From: Streptomyces echinoruber
Lineage (GTDB): Bacteria > Actinomycetota > Actinomycetes > Streptomycetales > Streptomycetaceae
DNA length: 64,000 bases
Assembly: GCF_014651135.1 (NCBI RefSeq)
Contig: NZ_BMWH01000017.1
Coordinates: 1-64,000, forward strand
Direction of reading: 5' to 3'
In this document: positions 26,832 through 35,812 of the stretch, in pieces
Position numbering within the stretch: the stretch's first letter is position 1
Layout: each line of letters opens with the position of its first letter
Program-made: the position numbers and the translations under genes
The notes under the pieces: generated by a model
What the model saw: the letters and a program-made list of their open reading frames with translations, nothing else
What the model was told of the DNA's origin: nothing
The model's database searches: none

Positions 26832-27341
26832 GTGGAGCCCGACCACGTTGACGAGATCATCTCGGCCTGGCGCGTCGAGATGCCGGAGATCGCCGGCCTC
26901 CCCCTCGAACTCGCCAAGCGCACCGCCTTGCTGATGTCGGCCTTCGATCTGGCCGCCGCCGCCGCGCTGGACAAACTGCACCTCACCCAGGCCGAGTACG
27001 GCGTGCTCGCGACCCTGCGCCGGGTCGGCGCGCCGTACCGGCTCAAACCGACCGATCTGACGCAGGCACTGCTGCTGTCCTCCGGAGGCACCAGCAACGT
27101 GATCAAGCGGCTGGTGGCCGCCGGGTACGTGAGCCGGCAGGCCGACGCCGAGGACGGGCGGAGCAGCTGGGTCGAACTCACCCCGCTGGGTGTCAAGACG
27201 GCCGAAGAGGCGGTGCGGGCCACCACCGCGGCCCACACCCGCCTCGTCTCCCGGATGCCCGACGCCACCGCCCGGGCCCTGAGCGAACACCTGCGCGTCG
27301 CCCTCGCCGCCGTCGAGGAGGGCGTCCTCGTCCACCGGTGA
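26832..27341 (+). CDS. MarR-family transcriptional regulator
   Basis: 169 aa winged-helix regulator: KLHLTQAEYGVLATLRRVG, the recognition region LLSSGGTSNVIKRLVAAGYVSRQADAEDGRSSWVELT. The GTG at 26832 is chosen because GAAAGAAGG lies 8 bases upstream; two GTG codons at 26823 and 26826 overlap that site. It is divergent from the frameshifted hydrolase gene, a likely former target. A strong hairpin follows. Confidence 0.92.
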   Translation: MEPDHVDEIISAWRVEMPEIAGLPLELAKRTALLMSAFDLAAAAALDKLHLTQAEYGVLATLRRVGAPYRLKPTDLTQALLLSSGGTSNVIKRLVAAGYVSRQADAEDGRSSWVELTPLGVKTAEEAVRATTAAHTRLVSRMPDATARALSEHLRVALAAVEEGVLVHR

Positions 27342-27351
27342 GCCCAGCGGT

Positions 27352-27384
27352 GGCGGGCCCGGCCTCGGGACGGCCGGGCCCGCC
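27352..27384. terminator. Convergent bidirectional hairpin
   Basis: Perfect 13-bp stem (27352-27364 with 27372-27384), 7-base loop, in the 54-bp gap between the convergent MarR and amidohydrolase genes. Could stop transcription from both sides. Confidence 0.75.
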
Positions 27385-27395
27385 GCAGCCGGTGC

Positions 27396-28679
27396 TCACC
27401 TCCTCGGCGCCGGCTCCCGCAGTCGGTCGCGTACCGCTGCCGCGCGTTCCAGCAGGCGGGGCAGACCAGGGTGCAGAAGCCTGCCGTCGCGCTTCACCAC
27501 ACGGCCGGCGACGAGCACCGTCTCCACATCACCCGGGCCCATGGCCGAGACCACCGTCCCCACGGCGTCGTACACCGGAGCCACCCCTGGCCGGTCGGCG
27601 CGCAGCACCACCACGTCCGCCTGCTTGCCCGGGGTGAGCGACCCCGTCCGGCGGCCGAGGCCCAGGACCTCCGCACCGGCGATCGTGGCGTACTCCAGCA
27701 GGTCCCGGGTCGTGGGCAGGGCGGCCTGCCCGTCCGGCCCCTCCGTCAGACCCTGCAGGGCCGCCAGGCGCGCCACCTGGAAACCCGTGCGCATCGGGCC
27801 GAACAGGTCGGCCGCGGCGGCCACTTCGACGTCCGTGCTCAGACCGGGCCGCAGACCCGCCGCGGCCGCCGCTCCGAAGGGCGGCAGACCGTGGCCCATG
27901 GTCATCTCGATCGCCGGCGCGATCGAGAGCGCCGCCCCGCTGTCGCGCATCAGCCGCAGTTCGCCCTCCTCCAGGCCCGTGCCGTGGATGAAGACGGTGC
28001 CGGGCCTGAGCACGCCCAGCCGGTGCAGCCGGGAGACCGGCCGGCCGCCCCGCACGTGCGGGGCGGCCGGAACGGCCAGGTCCCGGGCCAGGGACCAGAT
28101 CCGCCGGCCGTCGCCGTCCCCGCCGCCGTCGGCGTTGATGGCCATCGTCACCAGGGCGTCATCCGTGCCGAGACGAGTCTCGCGGACACGGCGGGCGTCC
28201 TGCGCCGGGCCCATCCCGTAGGCGAAGACACAGCGCACGCCCGAGGACTCCAGGGCGTCGAGGAGGGCGTCGGTGTGCTCGGGAGTGGGCTTGCCGACGT
28301 TCGAGATGTCCTGGACCGTGGTCACGCCGGCGTCGAGGGCCGCCAACGCGCTGAGCGCGTTGCCGACGTACAGGTCGTCCGGGGTGAGCCGGGGGCCCAG
28401 GGCACCGAGGACGGTCTCGAAGTGCTCCCCGAGCGTCTGGTCGGCTCCGCAGCCGCGCAGCACCGCCTGCCACATGTGCCGGTGCGTGTCGACGAAACCG
28501 GGCAGCACCAGGCGGCCACGGGCGTCGATGCGGTCGTCGGCGTCCGCGTCACCGGCGTCCGGGCCGACGGACCGGATGACGTCGTCCTCCACCAGCACGT
28601 CGGCGCACGGCAGTTCCCCGATCGCCGGGTCCATGCTCAGGACGTGCCCGCCGGCGATGAGGGTATGGCGTCCGCTCAT
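27396..28679 (-). CDS. Amidohydrolase (TRZ/ATZ-like deaminase family)
   Basis: 427 aa metal-dependent hydrolase. The metal-binding motif is VLPGFVDTHRHMWQAVLRG (H-x-H, about residues 58-76), with STDVE near residue 285 and the C-terminal GSLTPGKQADVVVLRAD typical of cytosine/adenosine-type deaminases and chlorohydrolases. It is the last gene of the leftward operon and overlaps the SnoaL-like pseudogene by 4 bp, which sets the ATG at 28679. Neighbouring MetF and a PfkB-kinase remnant raise the possibility of purine-nucleoside or SAM by-product deamination, but the substrate is unknown. Confidence 0.87.
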   Translation of the reverse strand: MSGRHTLIAGGHVLSMDPAIGELPCADVLVEDDVIRSVGPDAGDADADDRIDARGRLVLPGFVDTHRHMWQAVLRGCGADQTLGEHFETVLGALGPRLTPDDLYVGNALSALAALDAGVTTVQDISNVGKPTPEHTDALLDALESSGVRCVFAYGMGPAQDARRVRETRLGTDDALVTMAINADGGGDGDGRRIWSLARDLAVPAAPHVRGGRPVSRLHRLGVLRPGTVFIHGTGLEEGELRLMRDSGAALSIAPAIEMTMGHGLPPFGAAAAAGLRPGLSTDVEVAAAADLFGPMRTGFQVARLAALQGLTEGPDGQAALPTTRDLLEYATIAGAEVLGLGRRTGSLTPGKQADVVVLRADRPGVAPVYDAVGTVVSAMGPGDVETVLVAGRVVKRDGRLLHPGLPRLLERAAAVRDRLREPAPRR

Positions 28680-29238
28680 GCCCGGCCCCAGCCCTGCGGA
28701 GGGTCGTGGCGGCCGGTGCGCAGGATCCAGTACTCGCTGTTGCGGGTGCACAGCCGTTCGGATCCGACGGTGCCGAAGGTGAGGACGTTGGTTTCGATCA
28801 GGGTGATCCAGTGGTCCCCGTCCGGATGGGCGGCCGGGGCGCGCAGGGTGACCCACATTTCGACGGCCGCCCGGTCGCCGGTGACGACGGGGTGCCCTGC
28901 CGGTGGCCGATGTCGGACTGCCCCGAGGTGACGTCACGCCAGTAGCGGCCGATCGCGTCCCGGCCCCGGTAGGTCTGGGACTCGTCGCCGGGCACCGCCT
29001 CGTACAGGGCGTCGGGGGCGAAGAGACGTACGGCGGCCGCGGCGTCCTTGGTGCGCCACGCCTCCAGGTAGGCGGTGGTCCACCGGGACACGAAGGCGCG
29101 GGTGAGCGCCTGGCTCCCGGGCTGCTCGCCGGACGGGGCGGCGACCGCCCGCCCGGCGAGAGCCGGTGGCGCCGTCAGCAGCGGTACGGCGGCGGCACCG
29201 GCGCGGAACAGGGAACGGCGGGCGGGACGGAGAGTCAT
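28676..29238 (-). pseudogene. Secreted SnoaL-like protein, frameshifted
   Basis: Begins MTLRPARRSLFRAGAAAVPLLTAPPALAG, a twin-arginine-like signal peptide, then an NTF2-fold domain (RWTTAYLEAWRTKDAAAAVRLF). The frame breaks at a run of four G at 28889-28892; the second part (VEMWVTLRAPAAHPDGDHW to the end at 28676) is in another frame. One extra G rejoins both into about 187 residues. Start and stop both overlap neighbours by 4 bp (MetF upstream, amidohydrolase downstream), showing it belongs to the operon. Confidence 0.8.
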
Positions 29239-30203
29239 ACGCGCTCGGCTTCCAGTCGGAGGGACGGCGCCATCGCGGGCCGCGTCCCGACGCCCAGGGC
29301 GTCGAGGACGTGCCGGGTGGCCGCCGTGGTGTTCAGGGAATAGAAGTGAAGGGCCGGAACGCCCTCGTCCAGCAGCCGCGCACACAGTCGTACGGCGGCG
29401 TCCAGGCCGGCGGCGCGGAACGCCGCGGGGTCGTCGGCGTACCGCAGCAGGACCCGCGCCTGCTCGGGCTCGCCGCACACCCCGCACACCCCGGACAGCT
29501 CGACCGCCTTGCGCAGCACCTTGGGGGTGGTCATCGGCAGGACGCCGGGCAGCAGCGGCACGTCACAGCCCTGTCCGTCGAGCCGGTCCCGCAGCCGCAG
29601 GAACGCCTCCACGTCGAAGAAGAGCTGCGCCACCGCGAAGTCCGCGCCGGCCCGGATCTTGCGCACCAGGTGTGCGAGGTCCGAGGCGGCGTCGGGCGAG
29701 CGCGGATGCCCGTGCGGAAAGGCGGCCACGCCGACGCAGAAGTCGCCGAGGGTCCGGGCCGGCGCCACCAGTTCGGCGGCGTGGGTGAGGCCCTGCGGAT
29801 GGGCGATCCACTCGCCGCCCGGGTCACCGGGCGGGTCACCGCGGACCAGCAGCAGGTTGCGTACGCCGGTCGCCGCGTACCACGACAGAGCGTGCCGCAG
29901 TTCGGCGACCGAGTGGCCCACCGCCGCCAGGTGGGCCACCGTGCACAGGGTGGTCTGCTCGCGCAGCCGGGCCGTGGTCTGCACCGTGCGCTCCCGGGTA
30001 CTGCCGCCGGCGCCGTACGTCACCGACGCGAACACCGGGGCGAGTGGCTCCAGTTCCCTCACGCACCGCCACAGCCGCCGCTCGCCCGCCGGGTCGCGCG
30101 GCGGGAAGAACTCCACCGAGAACGACGGCCCGGGTCGCCGCAGGGCCGACGCGACGGTGACGTCACGGCCACCGCCGCCGCCCCTCGGGAGGCCGCCGGT
30201 CAC
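29235..30203 (-). CDS. metF: Methylenetetrahydrofolate reductase
   Basis: 322 aa MetF-type TIM barrel. Visible are SFSVEFFPPRDPAGERRLW (about 25-43), FASVTYGAGGSTRERT (about 56-71) and the AVAQLFFDVEAFLRLRDRL segment. It makes 5-methyltetrahydrofolate for methionine and SAM renewal. The GTG start overlaps the stop of the PfkB remnant (GTGA). An adenosine kinase-like gene followed by metF is typical of SAM-recycling cassettes beside methylation-rich pathways; here only this part of such a cassette survives. Confidence 0.9.
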   Translation of the reverse strand: MTGGLPRGGGGGRDVTVASALRRPGPSFSVEFFPPRDPAGERRLWRCVRELEPLAPVFASVTYGAGGSTRERTVQTTARLREQTTLCTVAHLAAVGHSVAELRHALSWYAATGVRNLLLVRGDPPGDPGGEWIAHPQGLTHAAELVAPARTLGDFCVGVAAFPHGHPRSPDAASDLAHLVRKIRAGADFAVAQLFFDVEAFLRLRDRLDGQGCDVPLLPGVLPMTTPKVLRKAVELSGVCGVCGEPEQARVLLRYADDPAAFRAAGLDAAVRLCARLLDEGVPALHFYSLNTTAATRHVLDALGVGTRPAMAPSLRLEAERV

Positions 30204-30700
30204 CGTCCCGCCCCCGCGAGGGCACGCTCCCGTACCGACCCGTAACTCGCCTCGTAGTCCTGGCTGCCGACCGACTCCAAAGCGGTGGCGGCCAGCGCGC
30301 AGCCGGTTCTCACCGCCTCCGTGTCGTCGCGGCCGCGCGCGTGTTCGGCGAGGAAACCCGCCCGGAAGGCGTCGCCCGCCCCCGTGGGGTCGGCCACTCG
30401 CGCGACGGGAACGGCGGGCACGGTCACGGCGGGGGCGGCGTGCCGCTCGATCCGGGCGCCGTCGGCCCCGAGCGTGACGACCCACGCGCCGACCCGGCGC
30501 AGCACGTCCTGCCCGCTCAGGCCGGTGCGCCGCAACAGCAGCGCCTGCTCGTAGGCGTTCGTGAACAGATAGCGCGCGCCCTCGAACAGGCCGGGGATCG
30601 CGTCCGGTTCGAGGCGGGCCAGCTGCTGGGACGGGTCCGCCGCGAACGGCATGCCGTGGCGGCGGCACGCCTCGGCGTGCCGGACCATGGCGGCCGCGTC
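30200..30700 (-). pseudogene. PfkB (adenosine-kinase-like) C-terminal fragment
   Basis: About 165 residues from MVRHAEACRRHGMPFAADP to the stop, including the PfkB signature DPTGAGDAFRAGFLAE. This is the C-terminal half of a ribokinase-family adenosine kinase; the N-terminal half is absent. Upstream it is joined in the same frame to amidase sequence (GHTVTEDAA) near 30700, with no start codon of its own apart from the internal ATG at 30688. The fusion looks like a deletion scar. The catalytic GAGD is kept, but substrate-lid residues are lost. Confidence 0.8.
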
Positions 30701-31617
30701 CTCGGTGACCGTGTGCCCGAGGTCCGCGCAGAGCCGGGCGGCCTGCAGGACGGCCTCGGCACACGCGGTGTGCAGGGGACCGGTGCCGGCGCGCGTGGTG
30801 AAGGCGATGCGCAGCCGGCGCGGGGCTTCGCGACGGCGTCGCGGAACGGGCCGGGCGGCGGTGGCGCCGGGTAGGGATCGCCAGGGGCGGGACCGGCGAT
30901 CAGGTCCAGGGCCGCCGCGCTGTCCCGTACCGAGCGGCTGACCACATGCTCACCGGCGCGCCCGTTCATGAGGTCGCCCACCTGGGGGCCGAGCGGGGTG
31001 CGGGCCCGGGTGGGCTTGAGGCCGAAGACTCCGCAGCACGCGGCCGGGATACGGATGGAACCCCCGGCGTCGTTGGCGTGGGCGAGCGGCACCAGGCCTG
31101 CCGCAACGGCCGCCGCGGCACCGCCGCTGGACCCGCCGGCGGACCTGCCGAGGTCCCACGGGTTGCGCGTGGGACCGTGCCGACGGGGTTCGGTCGTGGG
31201 CAGGACACCGAACTCGGCCGAGTTGCTCCGGCCAAGAATGAGCAGTCCGCCGGCCTTGAACCGCTCGACCAGCGTACTGTCCTGGTCGGGGACGAAGCCC
31301 GCCAGCAGACCGGACCCCTGCGTGGCCTCCAGTCCGGCGCAGGCTGCCCCCAGGTCCTTGAGCAGGAAGGGCACGCCGGCCAGTGGCCCCGGTGGCTCCG
31401 ATCCGGTGAGCGCTCTGCGGAACTCCGGGGCACCGGCCTGCTTCCGGGCCCGTTCGTAGTCGGTGATGGGCACCGCGCCGACCGTGGCGTTCGCCGCCTC
31501 GATCCGTCCGATCGCGGCCTCGACCAGTTCGTCCGCACCGATCTGCCCCGTCCGGACCATATCGGCTTGGGCGTGCGCGTCGAGCCATGCCAGTTCCTGC
31601 CAGTCGGTCATCCCCAT
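30701..31617 (-). pseudogene. Amidase N-terminal fragment, frameshifted
   Basis: Amidase-signature hydrolase with the full Ser-cisSer-Lys set in the first half: lysine in PFLLKDLGA, serines in SAGGSSGGAA and NDAGGSIRIPAA. At a run of four G (30822-30825) the frame changes; one added G continues it into PRRLRIAFTTRAGTGPLHTA and GHTVTED, after which PfkB sequence begins. The last third of the amidase is therefore deleted. Start options are ATG 31617 or 31611. Confidence 0.8.
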
Positions 31618-31661
31618 GTCCCCCCACACACAGGCTTCGACTGCGAGGTCGTGCCCGCTGG

Positions 31662-32273
31662 TCAGGCGGACGCGCCCTCGAAGTCCACGGCCTGACGCCC
31701 GGCCAGGAAGACGTGCGTGGTCTCGGCGATGCGACGGCCCAGAGCCTCGGCGGTGCGCAGGTCGCCGGCGCCCGGCGTGACGTCGGGTCCCTCGTCGTTG
31801 TTGGCCTGGGACATGGCACCGAGCCAGCAGCCGAGCCGGTTGATGTCCTCCGGGCTGCCGGCCGAGGTGTTCCAGCCGCCGTACTCGGCGAGGCCGACCC
31901 AGATCATGCCGTGCTGGGCGGCGAACAGGGCGATGTCGAACAGCGTGTTGAGCTTGTCGCCGGACATGTTGCCGCTGTTGGTGAAGCCACCGGCGATCTT
32001 GTTCTTCCAGCGGAGGTTGTCCCCCCAGACCTTGCTCGTGGCCTCGATGAAGGCACGGAAGACGGCACTGCTGCCGCCCATGTAGGTGGGCGTCCCGAAG
32101 ATGATCGCGTCGGCCTCCTGGAGCGTCTCCTACAGCTCGTCGGTCAGCTCCGCGAGCGAGACGAGCGTGACCTGGGTGTCCGGCACCTTCTCCGCCCCGG
32201 CCACGACGGCAGCCGCCTGCTTCGCCGTGTGCCCGTAACCGCTGTGGTACGCCACAGCCACCTTGACCTGCAT
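31662..32273 (-). pseudogene. WrbA-like flavodoxin with internal TAG
   Basis: From the ATG at 32273 the frame reads MQVKVAVAYHSGYGHTAKQA (FMN phosphate loop) then SLAELTDEL, a TAG stop at about 32130-32132, and continues in the same frame as ETLQEADAIIFGTPTYMGG and GDLRTAEALGRRIAETTH to 31662. Total length would be 203 codons, normal for WrbA/NAD(P)H:quinone oxidoreductases. A single base change (for example TGG to TAG) explains it. Located upstream of the amidase remnant, same strand. Confidence 0.85.
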
Positions 32274-33012
32274 GAAATCCCCCTTGGCGACAGCGCCCGG
32301 AGCGGCGAATTACTTATACGTAAAGCATCCAGAAAAGCTTTGACGGAAGAGACTCTACTCAGGTGCCGAGCCGGAAGGCAAGCCGCTTCGGACAGCCGAC
32401 GCGTCGCGCTCCGCACCTGGTCCTTTCTTTGCGGGGCCACCCCTGCGCGGGCGGGGACCACACGCTGGAGGACGAGGACGGCCACACCTACCGCGGACTA
32501 CCCCCGCCCGCGCGAGGCCCTGACCTGCATGCGTGGCGATCGCCCTCGGCTGCATGTGGCTGCGCTCCTTCGCCTTCATCGGAGGGAGAGGAAGCGGGGG
32601 GCGGCGGCGGGTCCCCGTCCGGCGCCCTGATGCGAGACCGGGTCGGGGGCCGCCGACGGCCGGGGCCTCGGCGGCCTCGCCCGCGCGGTCCTGGCCCCAC
32701 GGAACGCGCACGGTCCTGGCCCCACGGAACGCGCACGGTCCTGGCCCCACGGAACGCGCACGGTCCTGGCCCCACGGAACGCGCACGGTCCTGGCCCCAC
32801 GGAACGCGCGCGGTCCTGGCCCCGCGGAACGACCGGGCGCGCCCGTCGGCGCGCCCGTGGTGATGCGCCTCGCGCGGACCGTACCTGCGGTCAAGCGCCG
32901 CCGGGGCCGTTCGGAGGTGTTGCGGTGGCGGCCGCCGAGGTCGGCGCACAGGCTGGAACGGACATGGACGTACCGCCGTCCGCCGTGCGGCGGCAGGCTC
33001 CGGGAGGACCGT
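32274..33012. other. Divergent non-coding region with tandem repeat
   Basis: 739 bp between the flavodoxin pseudogene and the FMN-reductase-like gene. It contains an AT-richer block just upstream of the flavodoxin start (about 32300-32350, probably its promoter), the 25-bp tandem repeat at 32686, and no ORF with family-like content. Confidence 0.5.
32686..32830. repeat. 25-bp tandem repeat, about 5.8 copies
   Basis: Units start at 32686, 32711, 32736, 32761, 32786 and 32811; the first four are identical, the fifth and the partial sixth differ by single bases. Each unit contains CGGTCCTGGCCCCACGGAAC. There are no spacers between units, so this is a minisatellite and not CRISPR. Confidence 0.9.
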
Positions 33013-33750
33013 GTGACCGCTTCGTCGCCCGCCAACGACGCACCGCCGGCCCGGTACGACGATCTGAGGGCCTTGGTGATCAACTGCACCCTCAAGCGTT
33101 CACCGGAGACCAGCAACACCCAGGGCCTGATCGACCGCAGCACCGCCATCATGGACGCCCAGGGGGTGCGCGTCGACGTCGTACGGGCCGTGGACCACGA
33201 CATCGCCACCGGGGTGTGGCCCGACATGCGGGAGCACGGCTGGGAGACGGACGCCTGGCCGGACCTGTACCGGCAGGTCATGGCCGCCGACATCCTCGTC
33301 CTCGCCGGGCCCATCTGGCTGGGCGACAACAGCTCCGTGATGAAACAGGTGATCGAACGCCTCTATGCCTGCTCCAGCCTGCTCAACGAAGCCGGACAGT
33401 ACGCCTACTACGGGCGTGTCGGGGGCTGCCTGATCACCGGCAACGAGGACGGCGTCAAGCACTGCGCCATGAACGTGCTCTACAGCTTGCAGCACCTCGG
33501 GTACACGATCCCTCCGCAGGCGGACGCCGGATGGATCGGCGAGGCGGGGCCGGGCCCCTCCTACCTCGATCCCGGCTCGGGCGGTCCGGAGAACGACTTC
33601 ACCAACCGCAACACCACCTTCATGACCTGGAACCTGCTGCATCTGGCCCGGGCGCTGAAAGACCTCGGCGGCATTCCGGCCTACGGCAACCAGCGCACCG
33701 CCTGGGACGCCGGCTGTCGCCACGACTACGAGAACCCCGAACACCGGTAG
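33013..33750 (+). CDS. NAD(P)H-dependent FMN reductase-like (flavodoxin-fold) protein
   Basis: 245 aa flavodoxin-like oxidoreductase. It has the NPN-like N-terminal segment ALVINCTLKRSPETSNTQ and LAGPIWLGDNSSVMKQVIERL (about 90-110), both typical of NADPH-dependent FMN reductases/flavodoxin_2. The GTG at 33013 is preceded by GGGAGG; the frame is open further upstream through the tandem repeat but has no such site. Ends before a strong convergent hairpin. Role unknown; it could serve quinone reduction. Confidence 0.83.
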   Translation: MTASSPANDAPPARYDDLRALVINCTLKRSPETSNTQGLIDRSTAIMDAQGVRVDVVRAVDHDIATGVWPDMREHGWETDAWPDLYRQVMAADILVLAGPIWLGDNSSVMKQVIERLYACSSLLNEAGQYAYYGRVGGCLITGNEDGVKHCAMNVLYSLQHLGYTIPPQADAGWIGEAGPGPSYLDPGSGGPENDFTNRNTTFMTWNLLHLARALKDLGGIPAYGNQRTAWDAGCRHDYENPEHR

Positions 33751-33834
33751 GACAACCCCCGATTGGGGCAGCCGTTTCCGCCCCGGTCCCGCCCTCACCG
33801 AACGATTCACAGTCCCGCAAGGGCCGCAGGAGGC

Positions 33835-33864
33835 GGTCGTGCCGCCGGGGTGGGCGGCACGACC
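33835..33864. terminator. Convergent hairpin
   Basis: Perfect 12-bp stem (33835-33846 with 33853-33864) with a 6-base loop, between the convergent FMN-reductase-like and GH54 genes. Confidence 0.75.
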
Positions 33865-33890
33865 GTGGTGCGGGTGTCGCGTGGCGGGTG

Positions 33891-35462
33891 TCAGGCCCAG
33901 GGGGAGGTGACGACCCAGCTCGTGTCGTCGGCCCAGGCGGTGGTGTTGTCCCAGTCGTGGGAGCCGCCGTGACCGGCGATGTAGACGCCGTAGTCGTAGT
34001 GGCGTACGAAGTCGCTCGGGTAGTTGGCGGACCGGAGCGAGATGCCCTGGCCGTTGTGGCTCGCCTGCGGGCAGAAGGTGGCGTCCTGCTGGGACAGTGC
34101 GCTGCCGTCGAGGGTGTCGACGCGCAGCCGGAAGTCGTAGTGGCGCAGGTACTGCCCCGGCTTGTCGGCGGACTCGAAGGAGACGCAGGAGGCGTCGCCC
34201 AGGCCCGGGCGCACGATCCAGGTGGCGGCGGCCTTGTCGGCGGAGGAGCTGGACGAGGAGATCGCCGCGATGGCGGCGTTGCTGTCGGAACTGTTGTGCC
34301 GGAGGTAGTCGTTGGTGCAGCAGGCGGTGGTGGCCCGCAGCGAGACCCTGGAGCCCACGGTGGGGGCGCCCGCCAGGGTGGACGGGGCGTACCCGGCCGC
34401 GTCGATGTTTGCCTGTACGGCGTTCTCGGTCGCGTCCGACGGGTAGCCGGAGGTCATGACGCCCTCGTAGAAGGTGCCGGCGGAGCTGTTGCTGTTGTCG
34501 CCGCCGATGCCGAGGATGATGGCCCCTTCCTTGTGCATGGGGTGGTAGCCCGAGACGTTGGGGCGCGGTCCGTCGTAGTAGGTGGACAGGCCGCCGGACT
34601 GTGCGTTGCCGGCCCGGATCGCCCAATGGTTCGGTCCGCCCTTGACGACGGCGGTGAGGAACCGGTGGCTGACGCTGGGGTCGTTGGCGTTGTAGCCGCG
34701 GTTGACTCCGGAGAACAGGCCGTTCTCCAGGTCGGCCATGACCCAGGGGCCGTTGCCGGTGCCGTAGCCCCAGACCTTGATGTTGCCGAAGTAGACGGTC
34801 TCCATGTGGCCGTTGCCGGTGTCCCGGCTGCTGGTTTCGGCGTTGCCGTAGTCGAAGCAGCAACCGCCGTTGTAGTGGGTGCCGTCGAGGATCGCGTACA
34901 TGCCCTCCGGCTGGTCCCCGGTCGCGATGCCGTTGGTGTGGTTGTTGCGGTATCCGGTGCCGGGGGCGATGAAGACGCCGTACGCCTTGTGGCCGCCCAC
35001 GGTGACCGGTGCGGCGGATGCTTCCGCGAGGTTGTCGTACCCGCCCTCGGCGGGGCCGGAGAAGCCGCCGGGCGGTGCCTGGGTGAGGTGGTTGCCGCGG
35101 CCGGACTGGTCGTAGATGACGGTGATGAGGCAGCTCGTCCCCGCGCAGAAGGAGTCCTGCGCGGCGGCGTCGGCATATCCGCCCGCGCCGAGCACGCCGA
35201 TGTCGCGGGTGGAGCCGTCCGATGCGCGCTTGACCTGGTAGAGACGTCCGTTGTACGCGGAGTACAGGGCGCGGGTCGTGCTGTGCGCGGCCACGCAGGG
35301 CGTGCCGCCGGCGGCGTACAGGTCGCAGGGCAGCGAGCCGGCGGCCGCGGCGCCGCTGCCGGCGGCGGCCCGACCGCCGAGCATGGCCGTGGCCATGGCC
35401 AGCACGAGTACCGGCAGAGCGAGCAGCCTGACCCGCTTTAAGCGGGCCGCTGTCACAGACAT
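33891..35462 (-). CDS. Secreted GH54 alpha-L-arabinofuranosidase with CBM42
   Basis: 523 aa. A signal peptide (residues 1-35, RLLALPVLVLAMATAMLGGRAAA) is followed by the GH54 catalytic domain (about 40-370; SLPCDLYAAGGTPCVAAHS start, GPWVMADLENGLFSG with a candidate nucleophile Glu, CCFDYGNAE), then an AbfB/CBM42 beta-trefoil (about 375-523) with three related stretches: YLRHNSSD, YLRHYDFRLR and FVRHYDYGVYI. It releases arabinose from arabinan or arabinoxylan outside the cell. AGGAG precedes the ATG at 35462. A TTA codon in the signal peptide (35439-35441) suggests bldA dependence. An operator-like palindrome lies 145 bp upstream. Confidence 0.93.
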   Translation of the reverse strand: MSVTAARLKRVRLLALPVLVLAMATAMLGGRAAAGSGAAAAGSLPCDLYAAGGTPCVAAHSTTRALYSAYNGRLYQVKRASDGSTRDIGVLGAGGYADAAAQDSFCAGTSCLITVIYDQSGRGNHLTQAPPGGFSGPAEGGYDNLAEASAAPVTVGGHKAYGVFIAPGTGYRNNHTNGIATGDQPEGMYAILDGTHYNGGCCFDYGNAETSSRDTGNGHMETVYFGNIKVWGYGTGNGPWVMADLENGLFSGVNRGYNANDPSVSHRFLTAVVKGGPNHWAIRAGNAQSGGLSTYYDGPRPNVSGYHPMHKEGAIILGIGGDNSNSSAGTFYEGVMTSGYPSDATENAVQANIDAAGYAPSTLAGAPTVGSRVSLRATTACCTNDYLRHNSSDSNAAIAAISSSSSSADKAAATWIVRPGLGDASCVSFESADKPGQYLRHYDFRLRVDTLDGSALSQQDATFCPQASHNGQGISLRSANYPSDFVRHYDYGVYIAGHGGSHDWDNTTAWADDTSWVVTSPWA

Positions 35463-35812
35463 GGGGTTCTCCTGAGGATGAGTGAGGTCGGCGGCGTCCC
35501 GCCGCCGGGGCCGGACGAATCCGCCAAGGTCATGTGCATGCCATTCGGGAAGTTCCGGAGTGGGGCGAAGTCCGCCGTGCGCGTCCAAGGCCGCCAGAGA
35601 GGCTCCCAATGTTCGATGTTTCGAACGTTGGTCGTAGTGACGGACGAGCTTTGATGATAGGAAGCGCCCGAAGGGTGTCAACACATTGCGCACGTCCGAT
35701 ACTTCGACCACTGAAGTCCGAGGCCGGCGGACTGGACACCGCGCCGATGGCGGCGGCGCCGGCCCGGGAGGCAGGAGGGGACCGGCCGCACGCGTAGCCG
35801 GAAGGACGGGCC
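35463..35812. promoter_or_regulatory. Upstream region of the GH54 gene
   Basis: 350 bp between GH54 and the DUF2199 gene (stop at 35813, same strand), lower in GC around 35600-35700. It contains the inverted repeat at 35607-35630; no gene is apparent. Confidence 0.5.
35607..35630. promoter_or_regulatory. Operator-like inverted repeat upstream of GH54
   Basis: CAATGTTCGA (35607-35616), 4-base spacer, TCGAACGTTG (35621-35630): arms match at 9 of 10 positions. Size and shape fit a LacI- or ROK-type sugar regulator site controlling the arabinofuranosidase; the regulator is not in the window. Confidence 0.55.
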
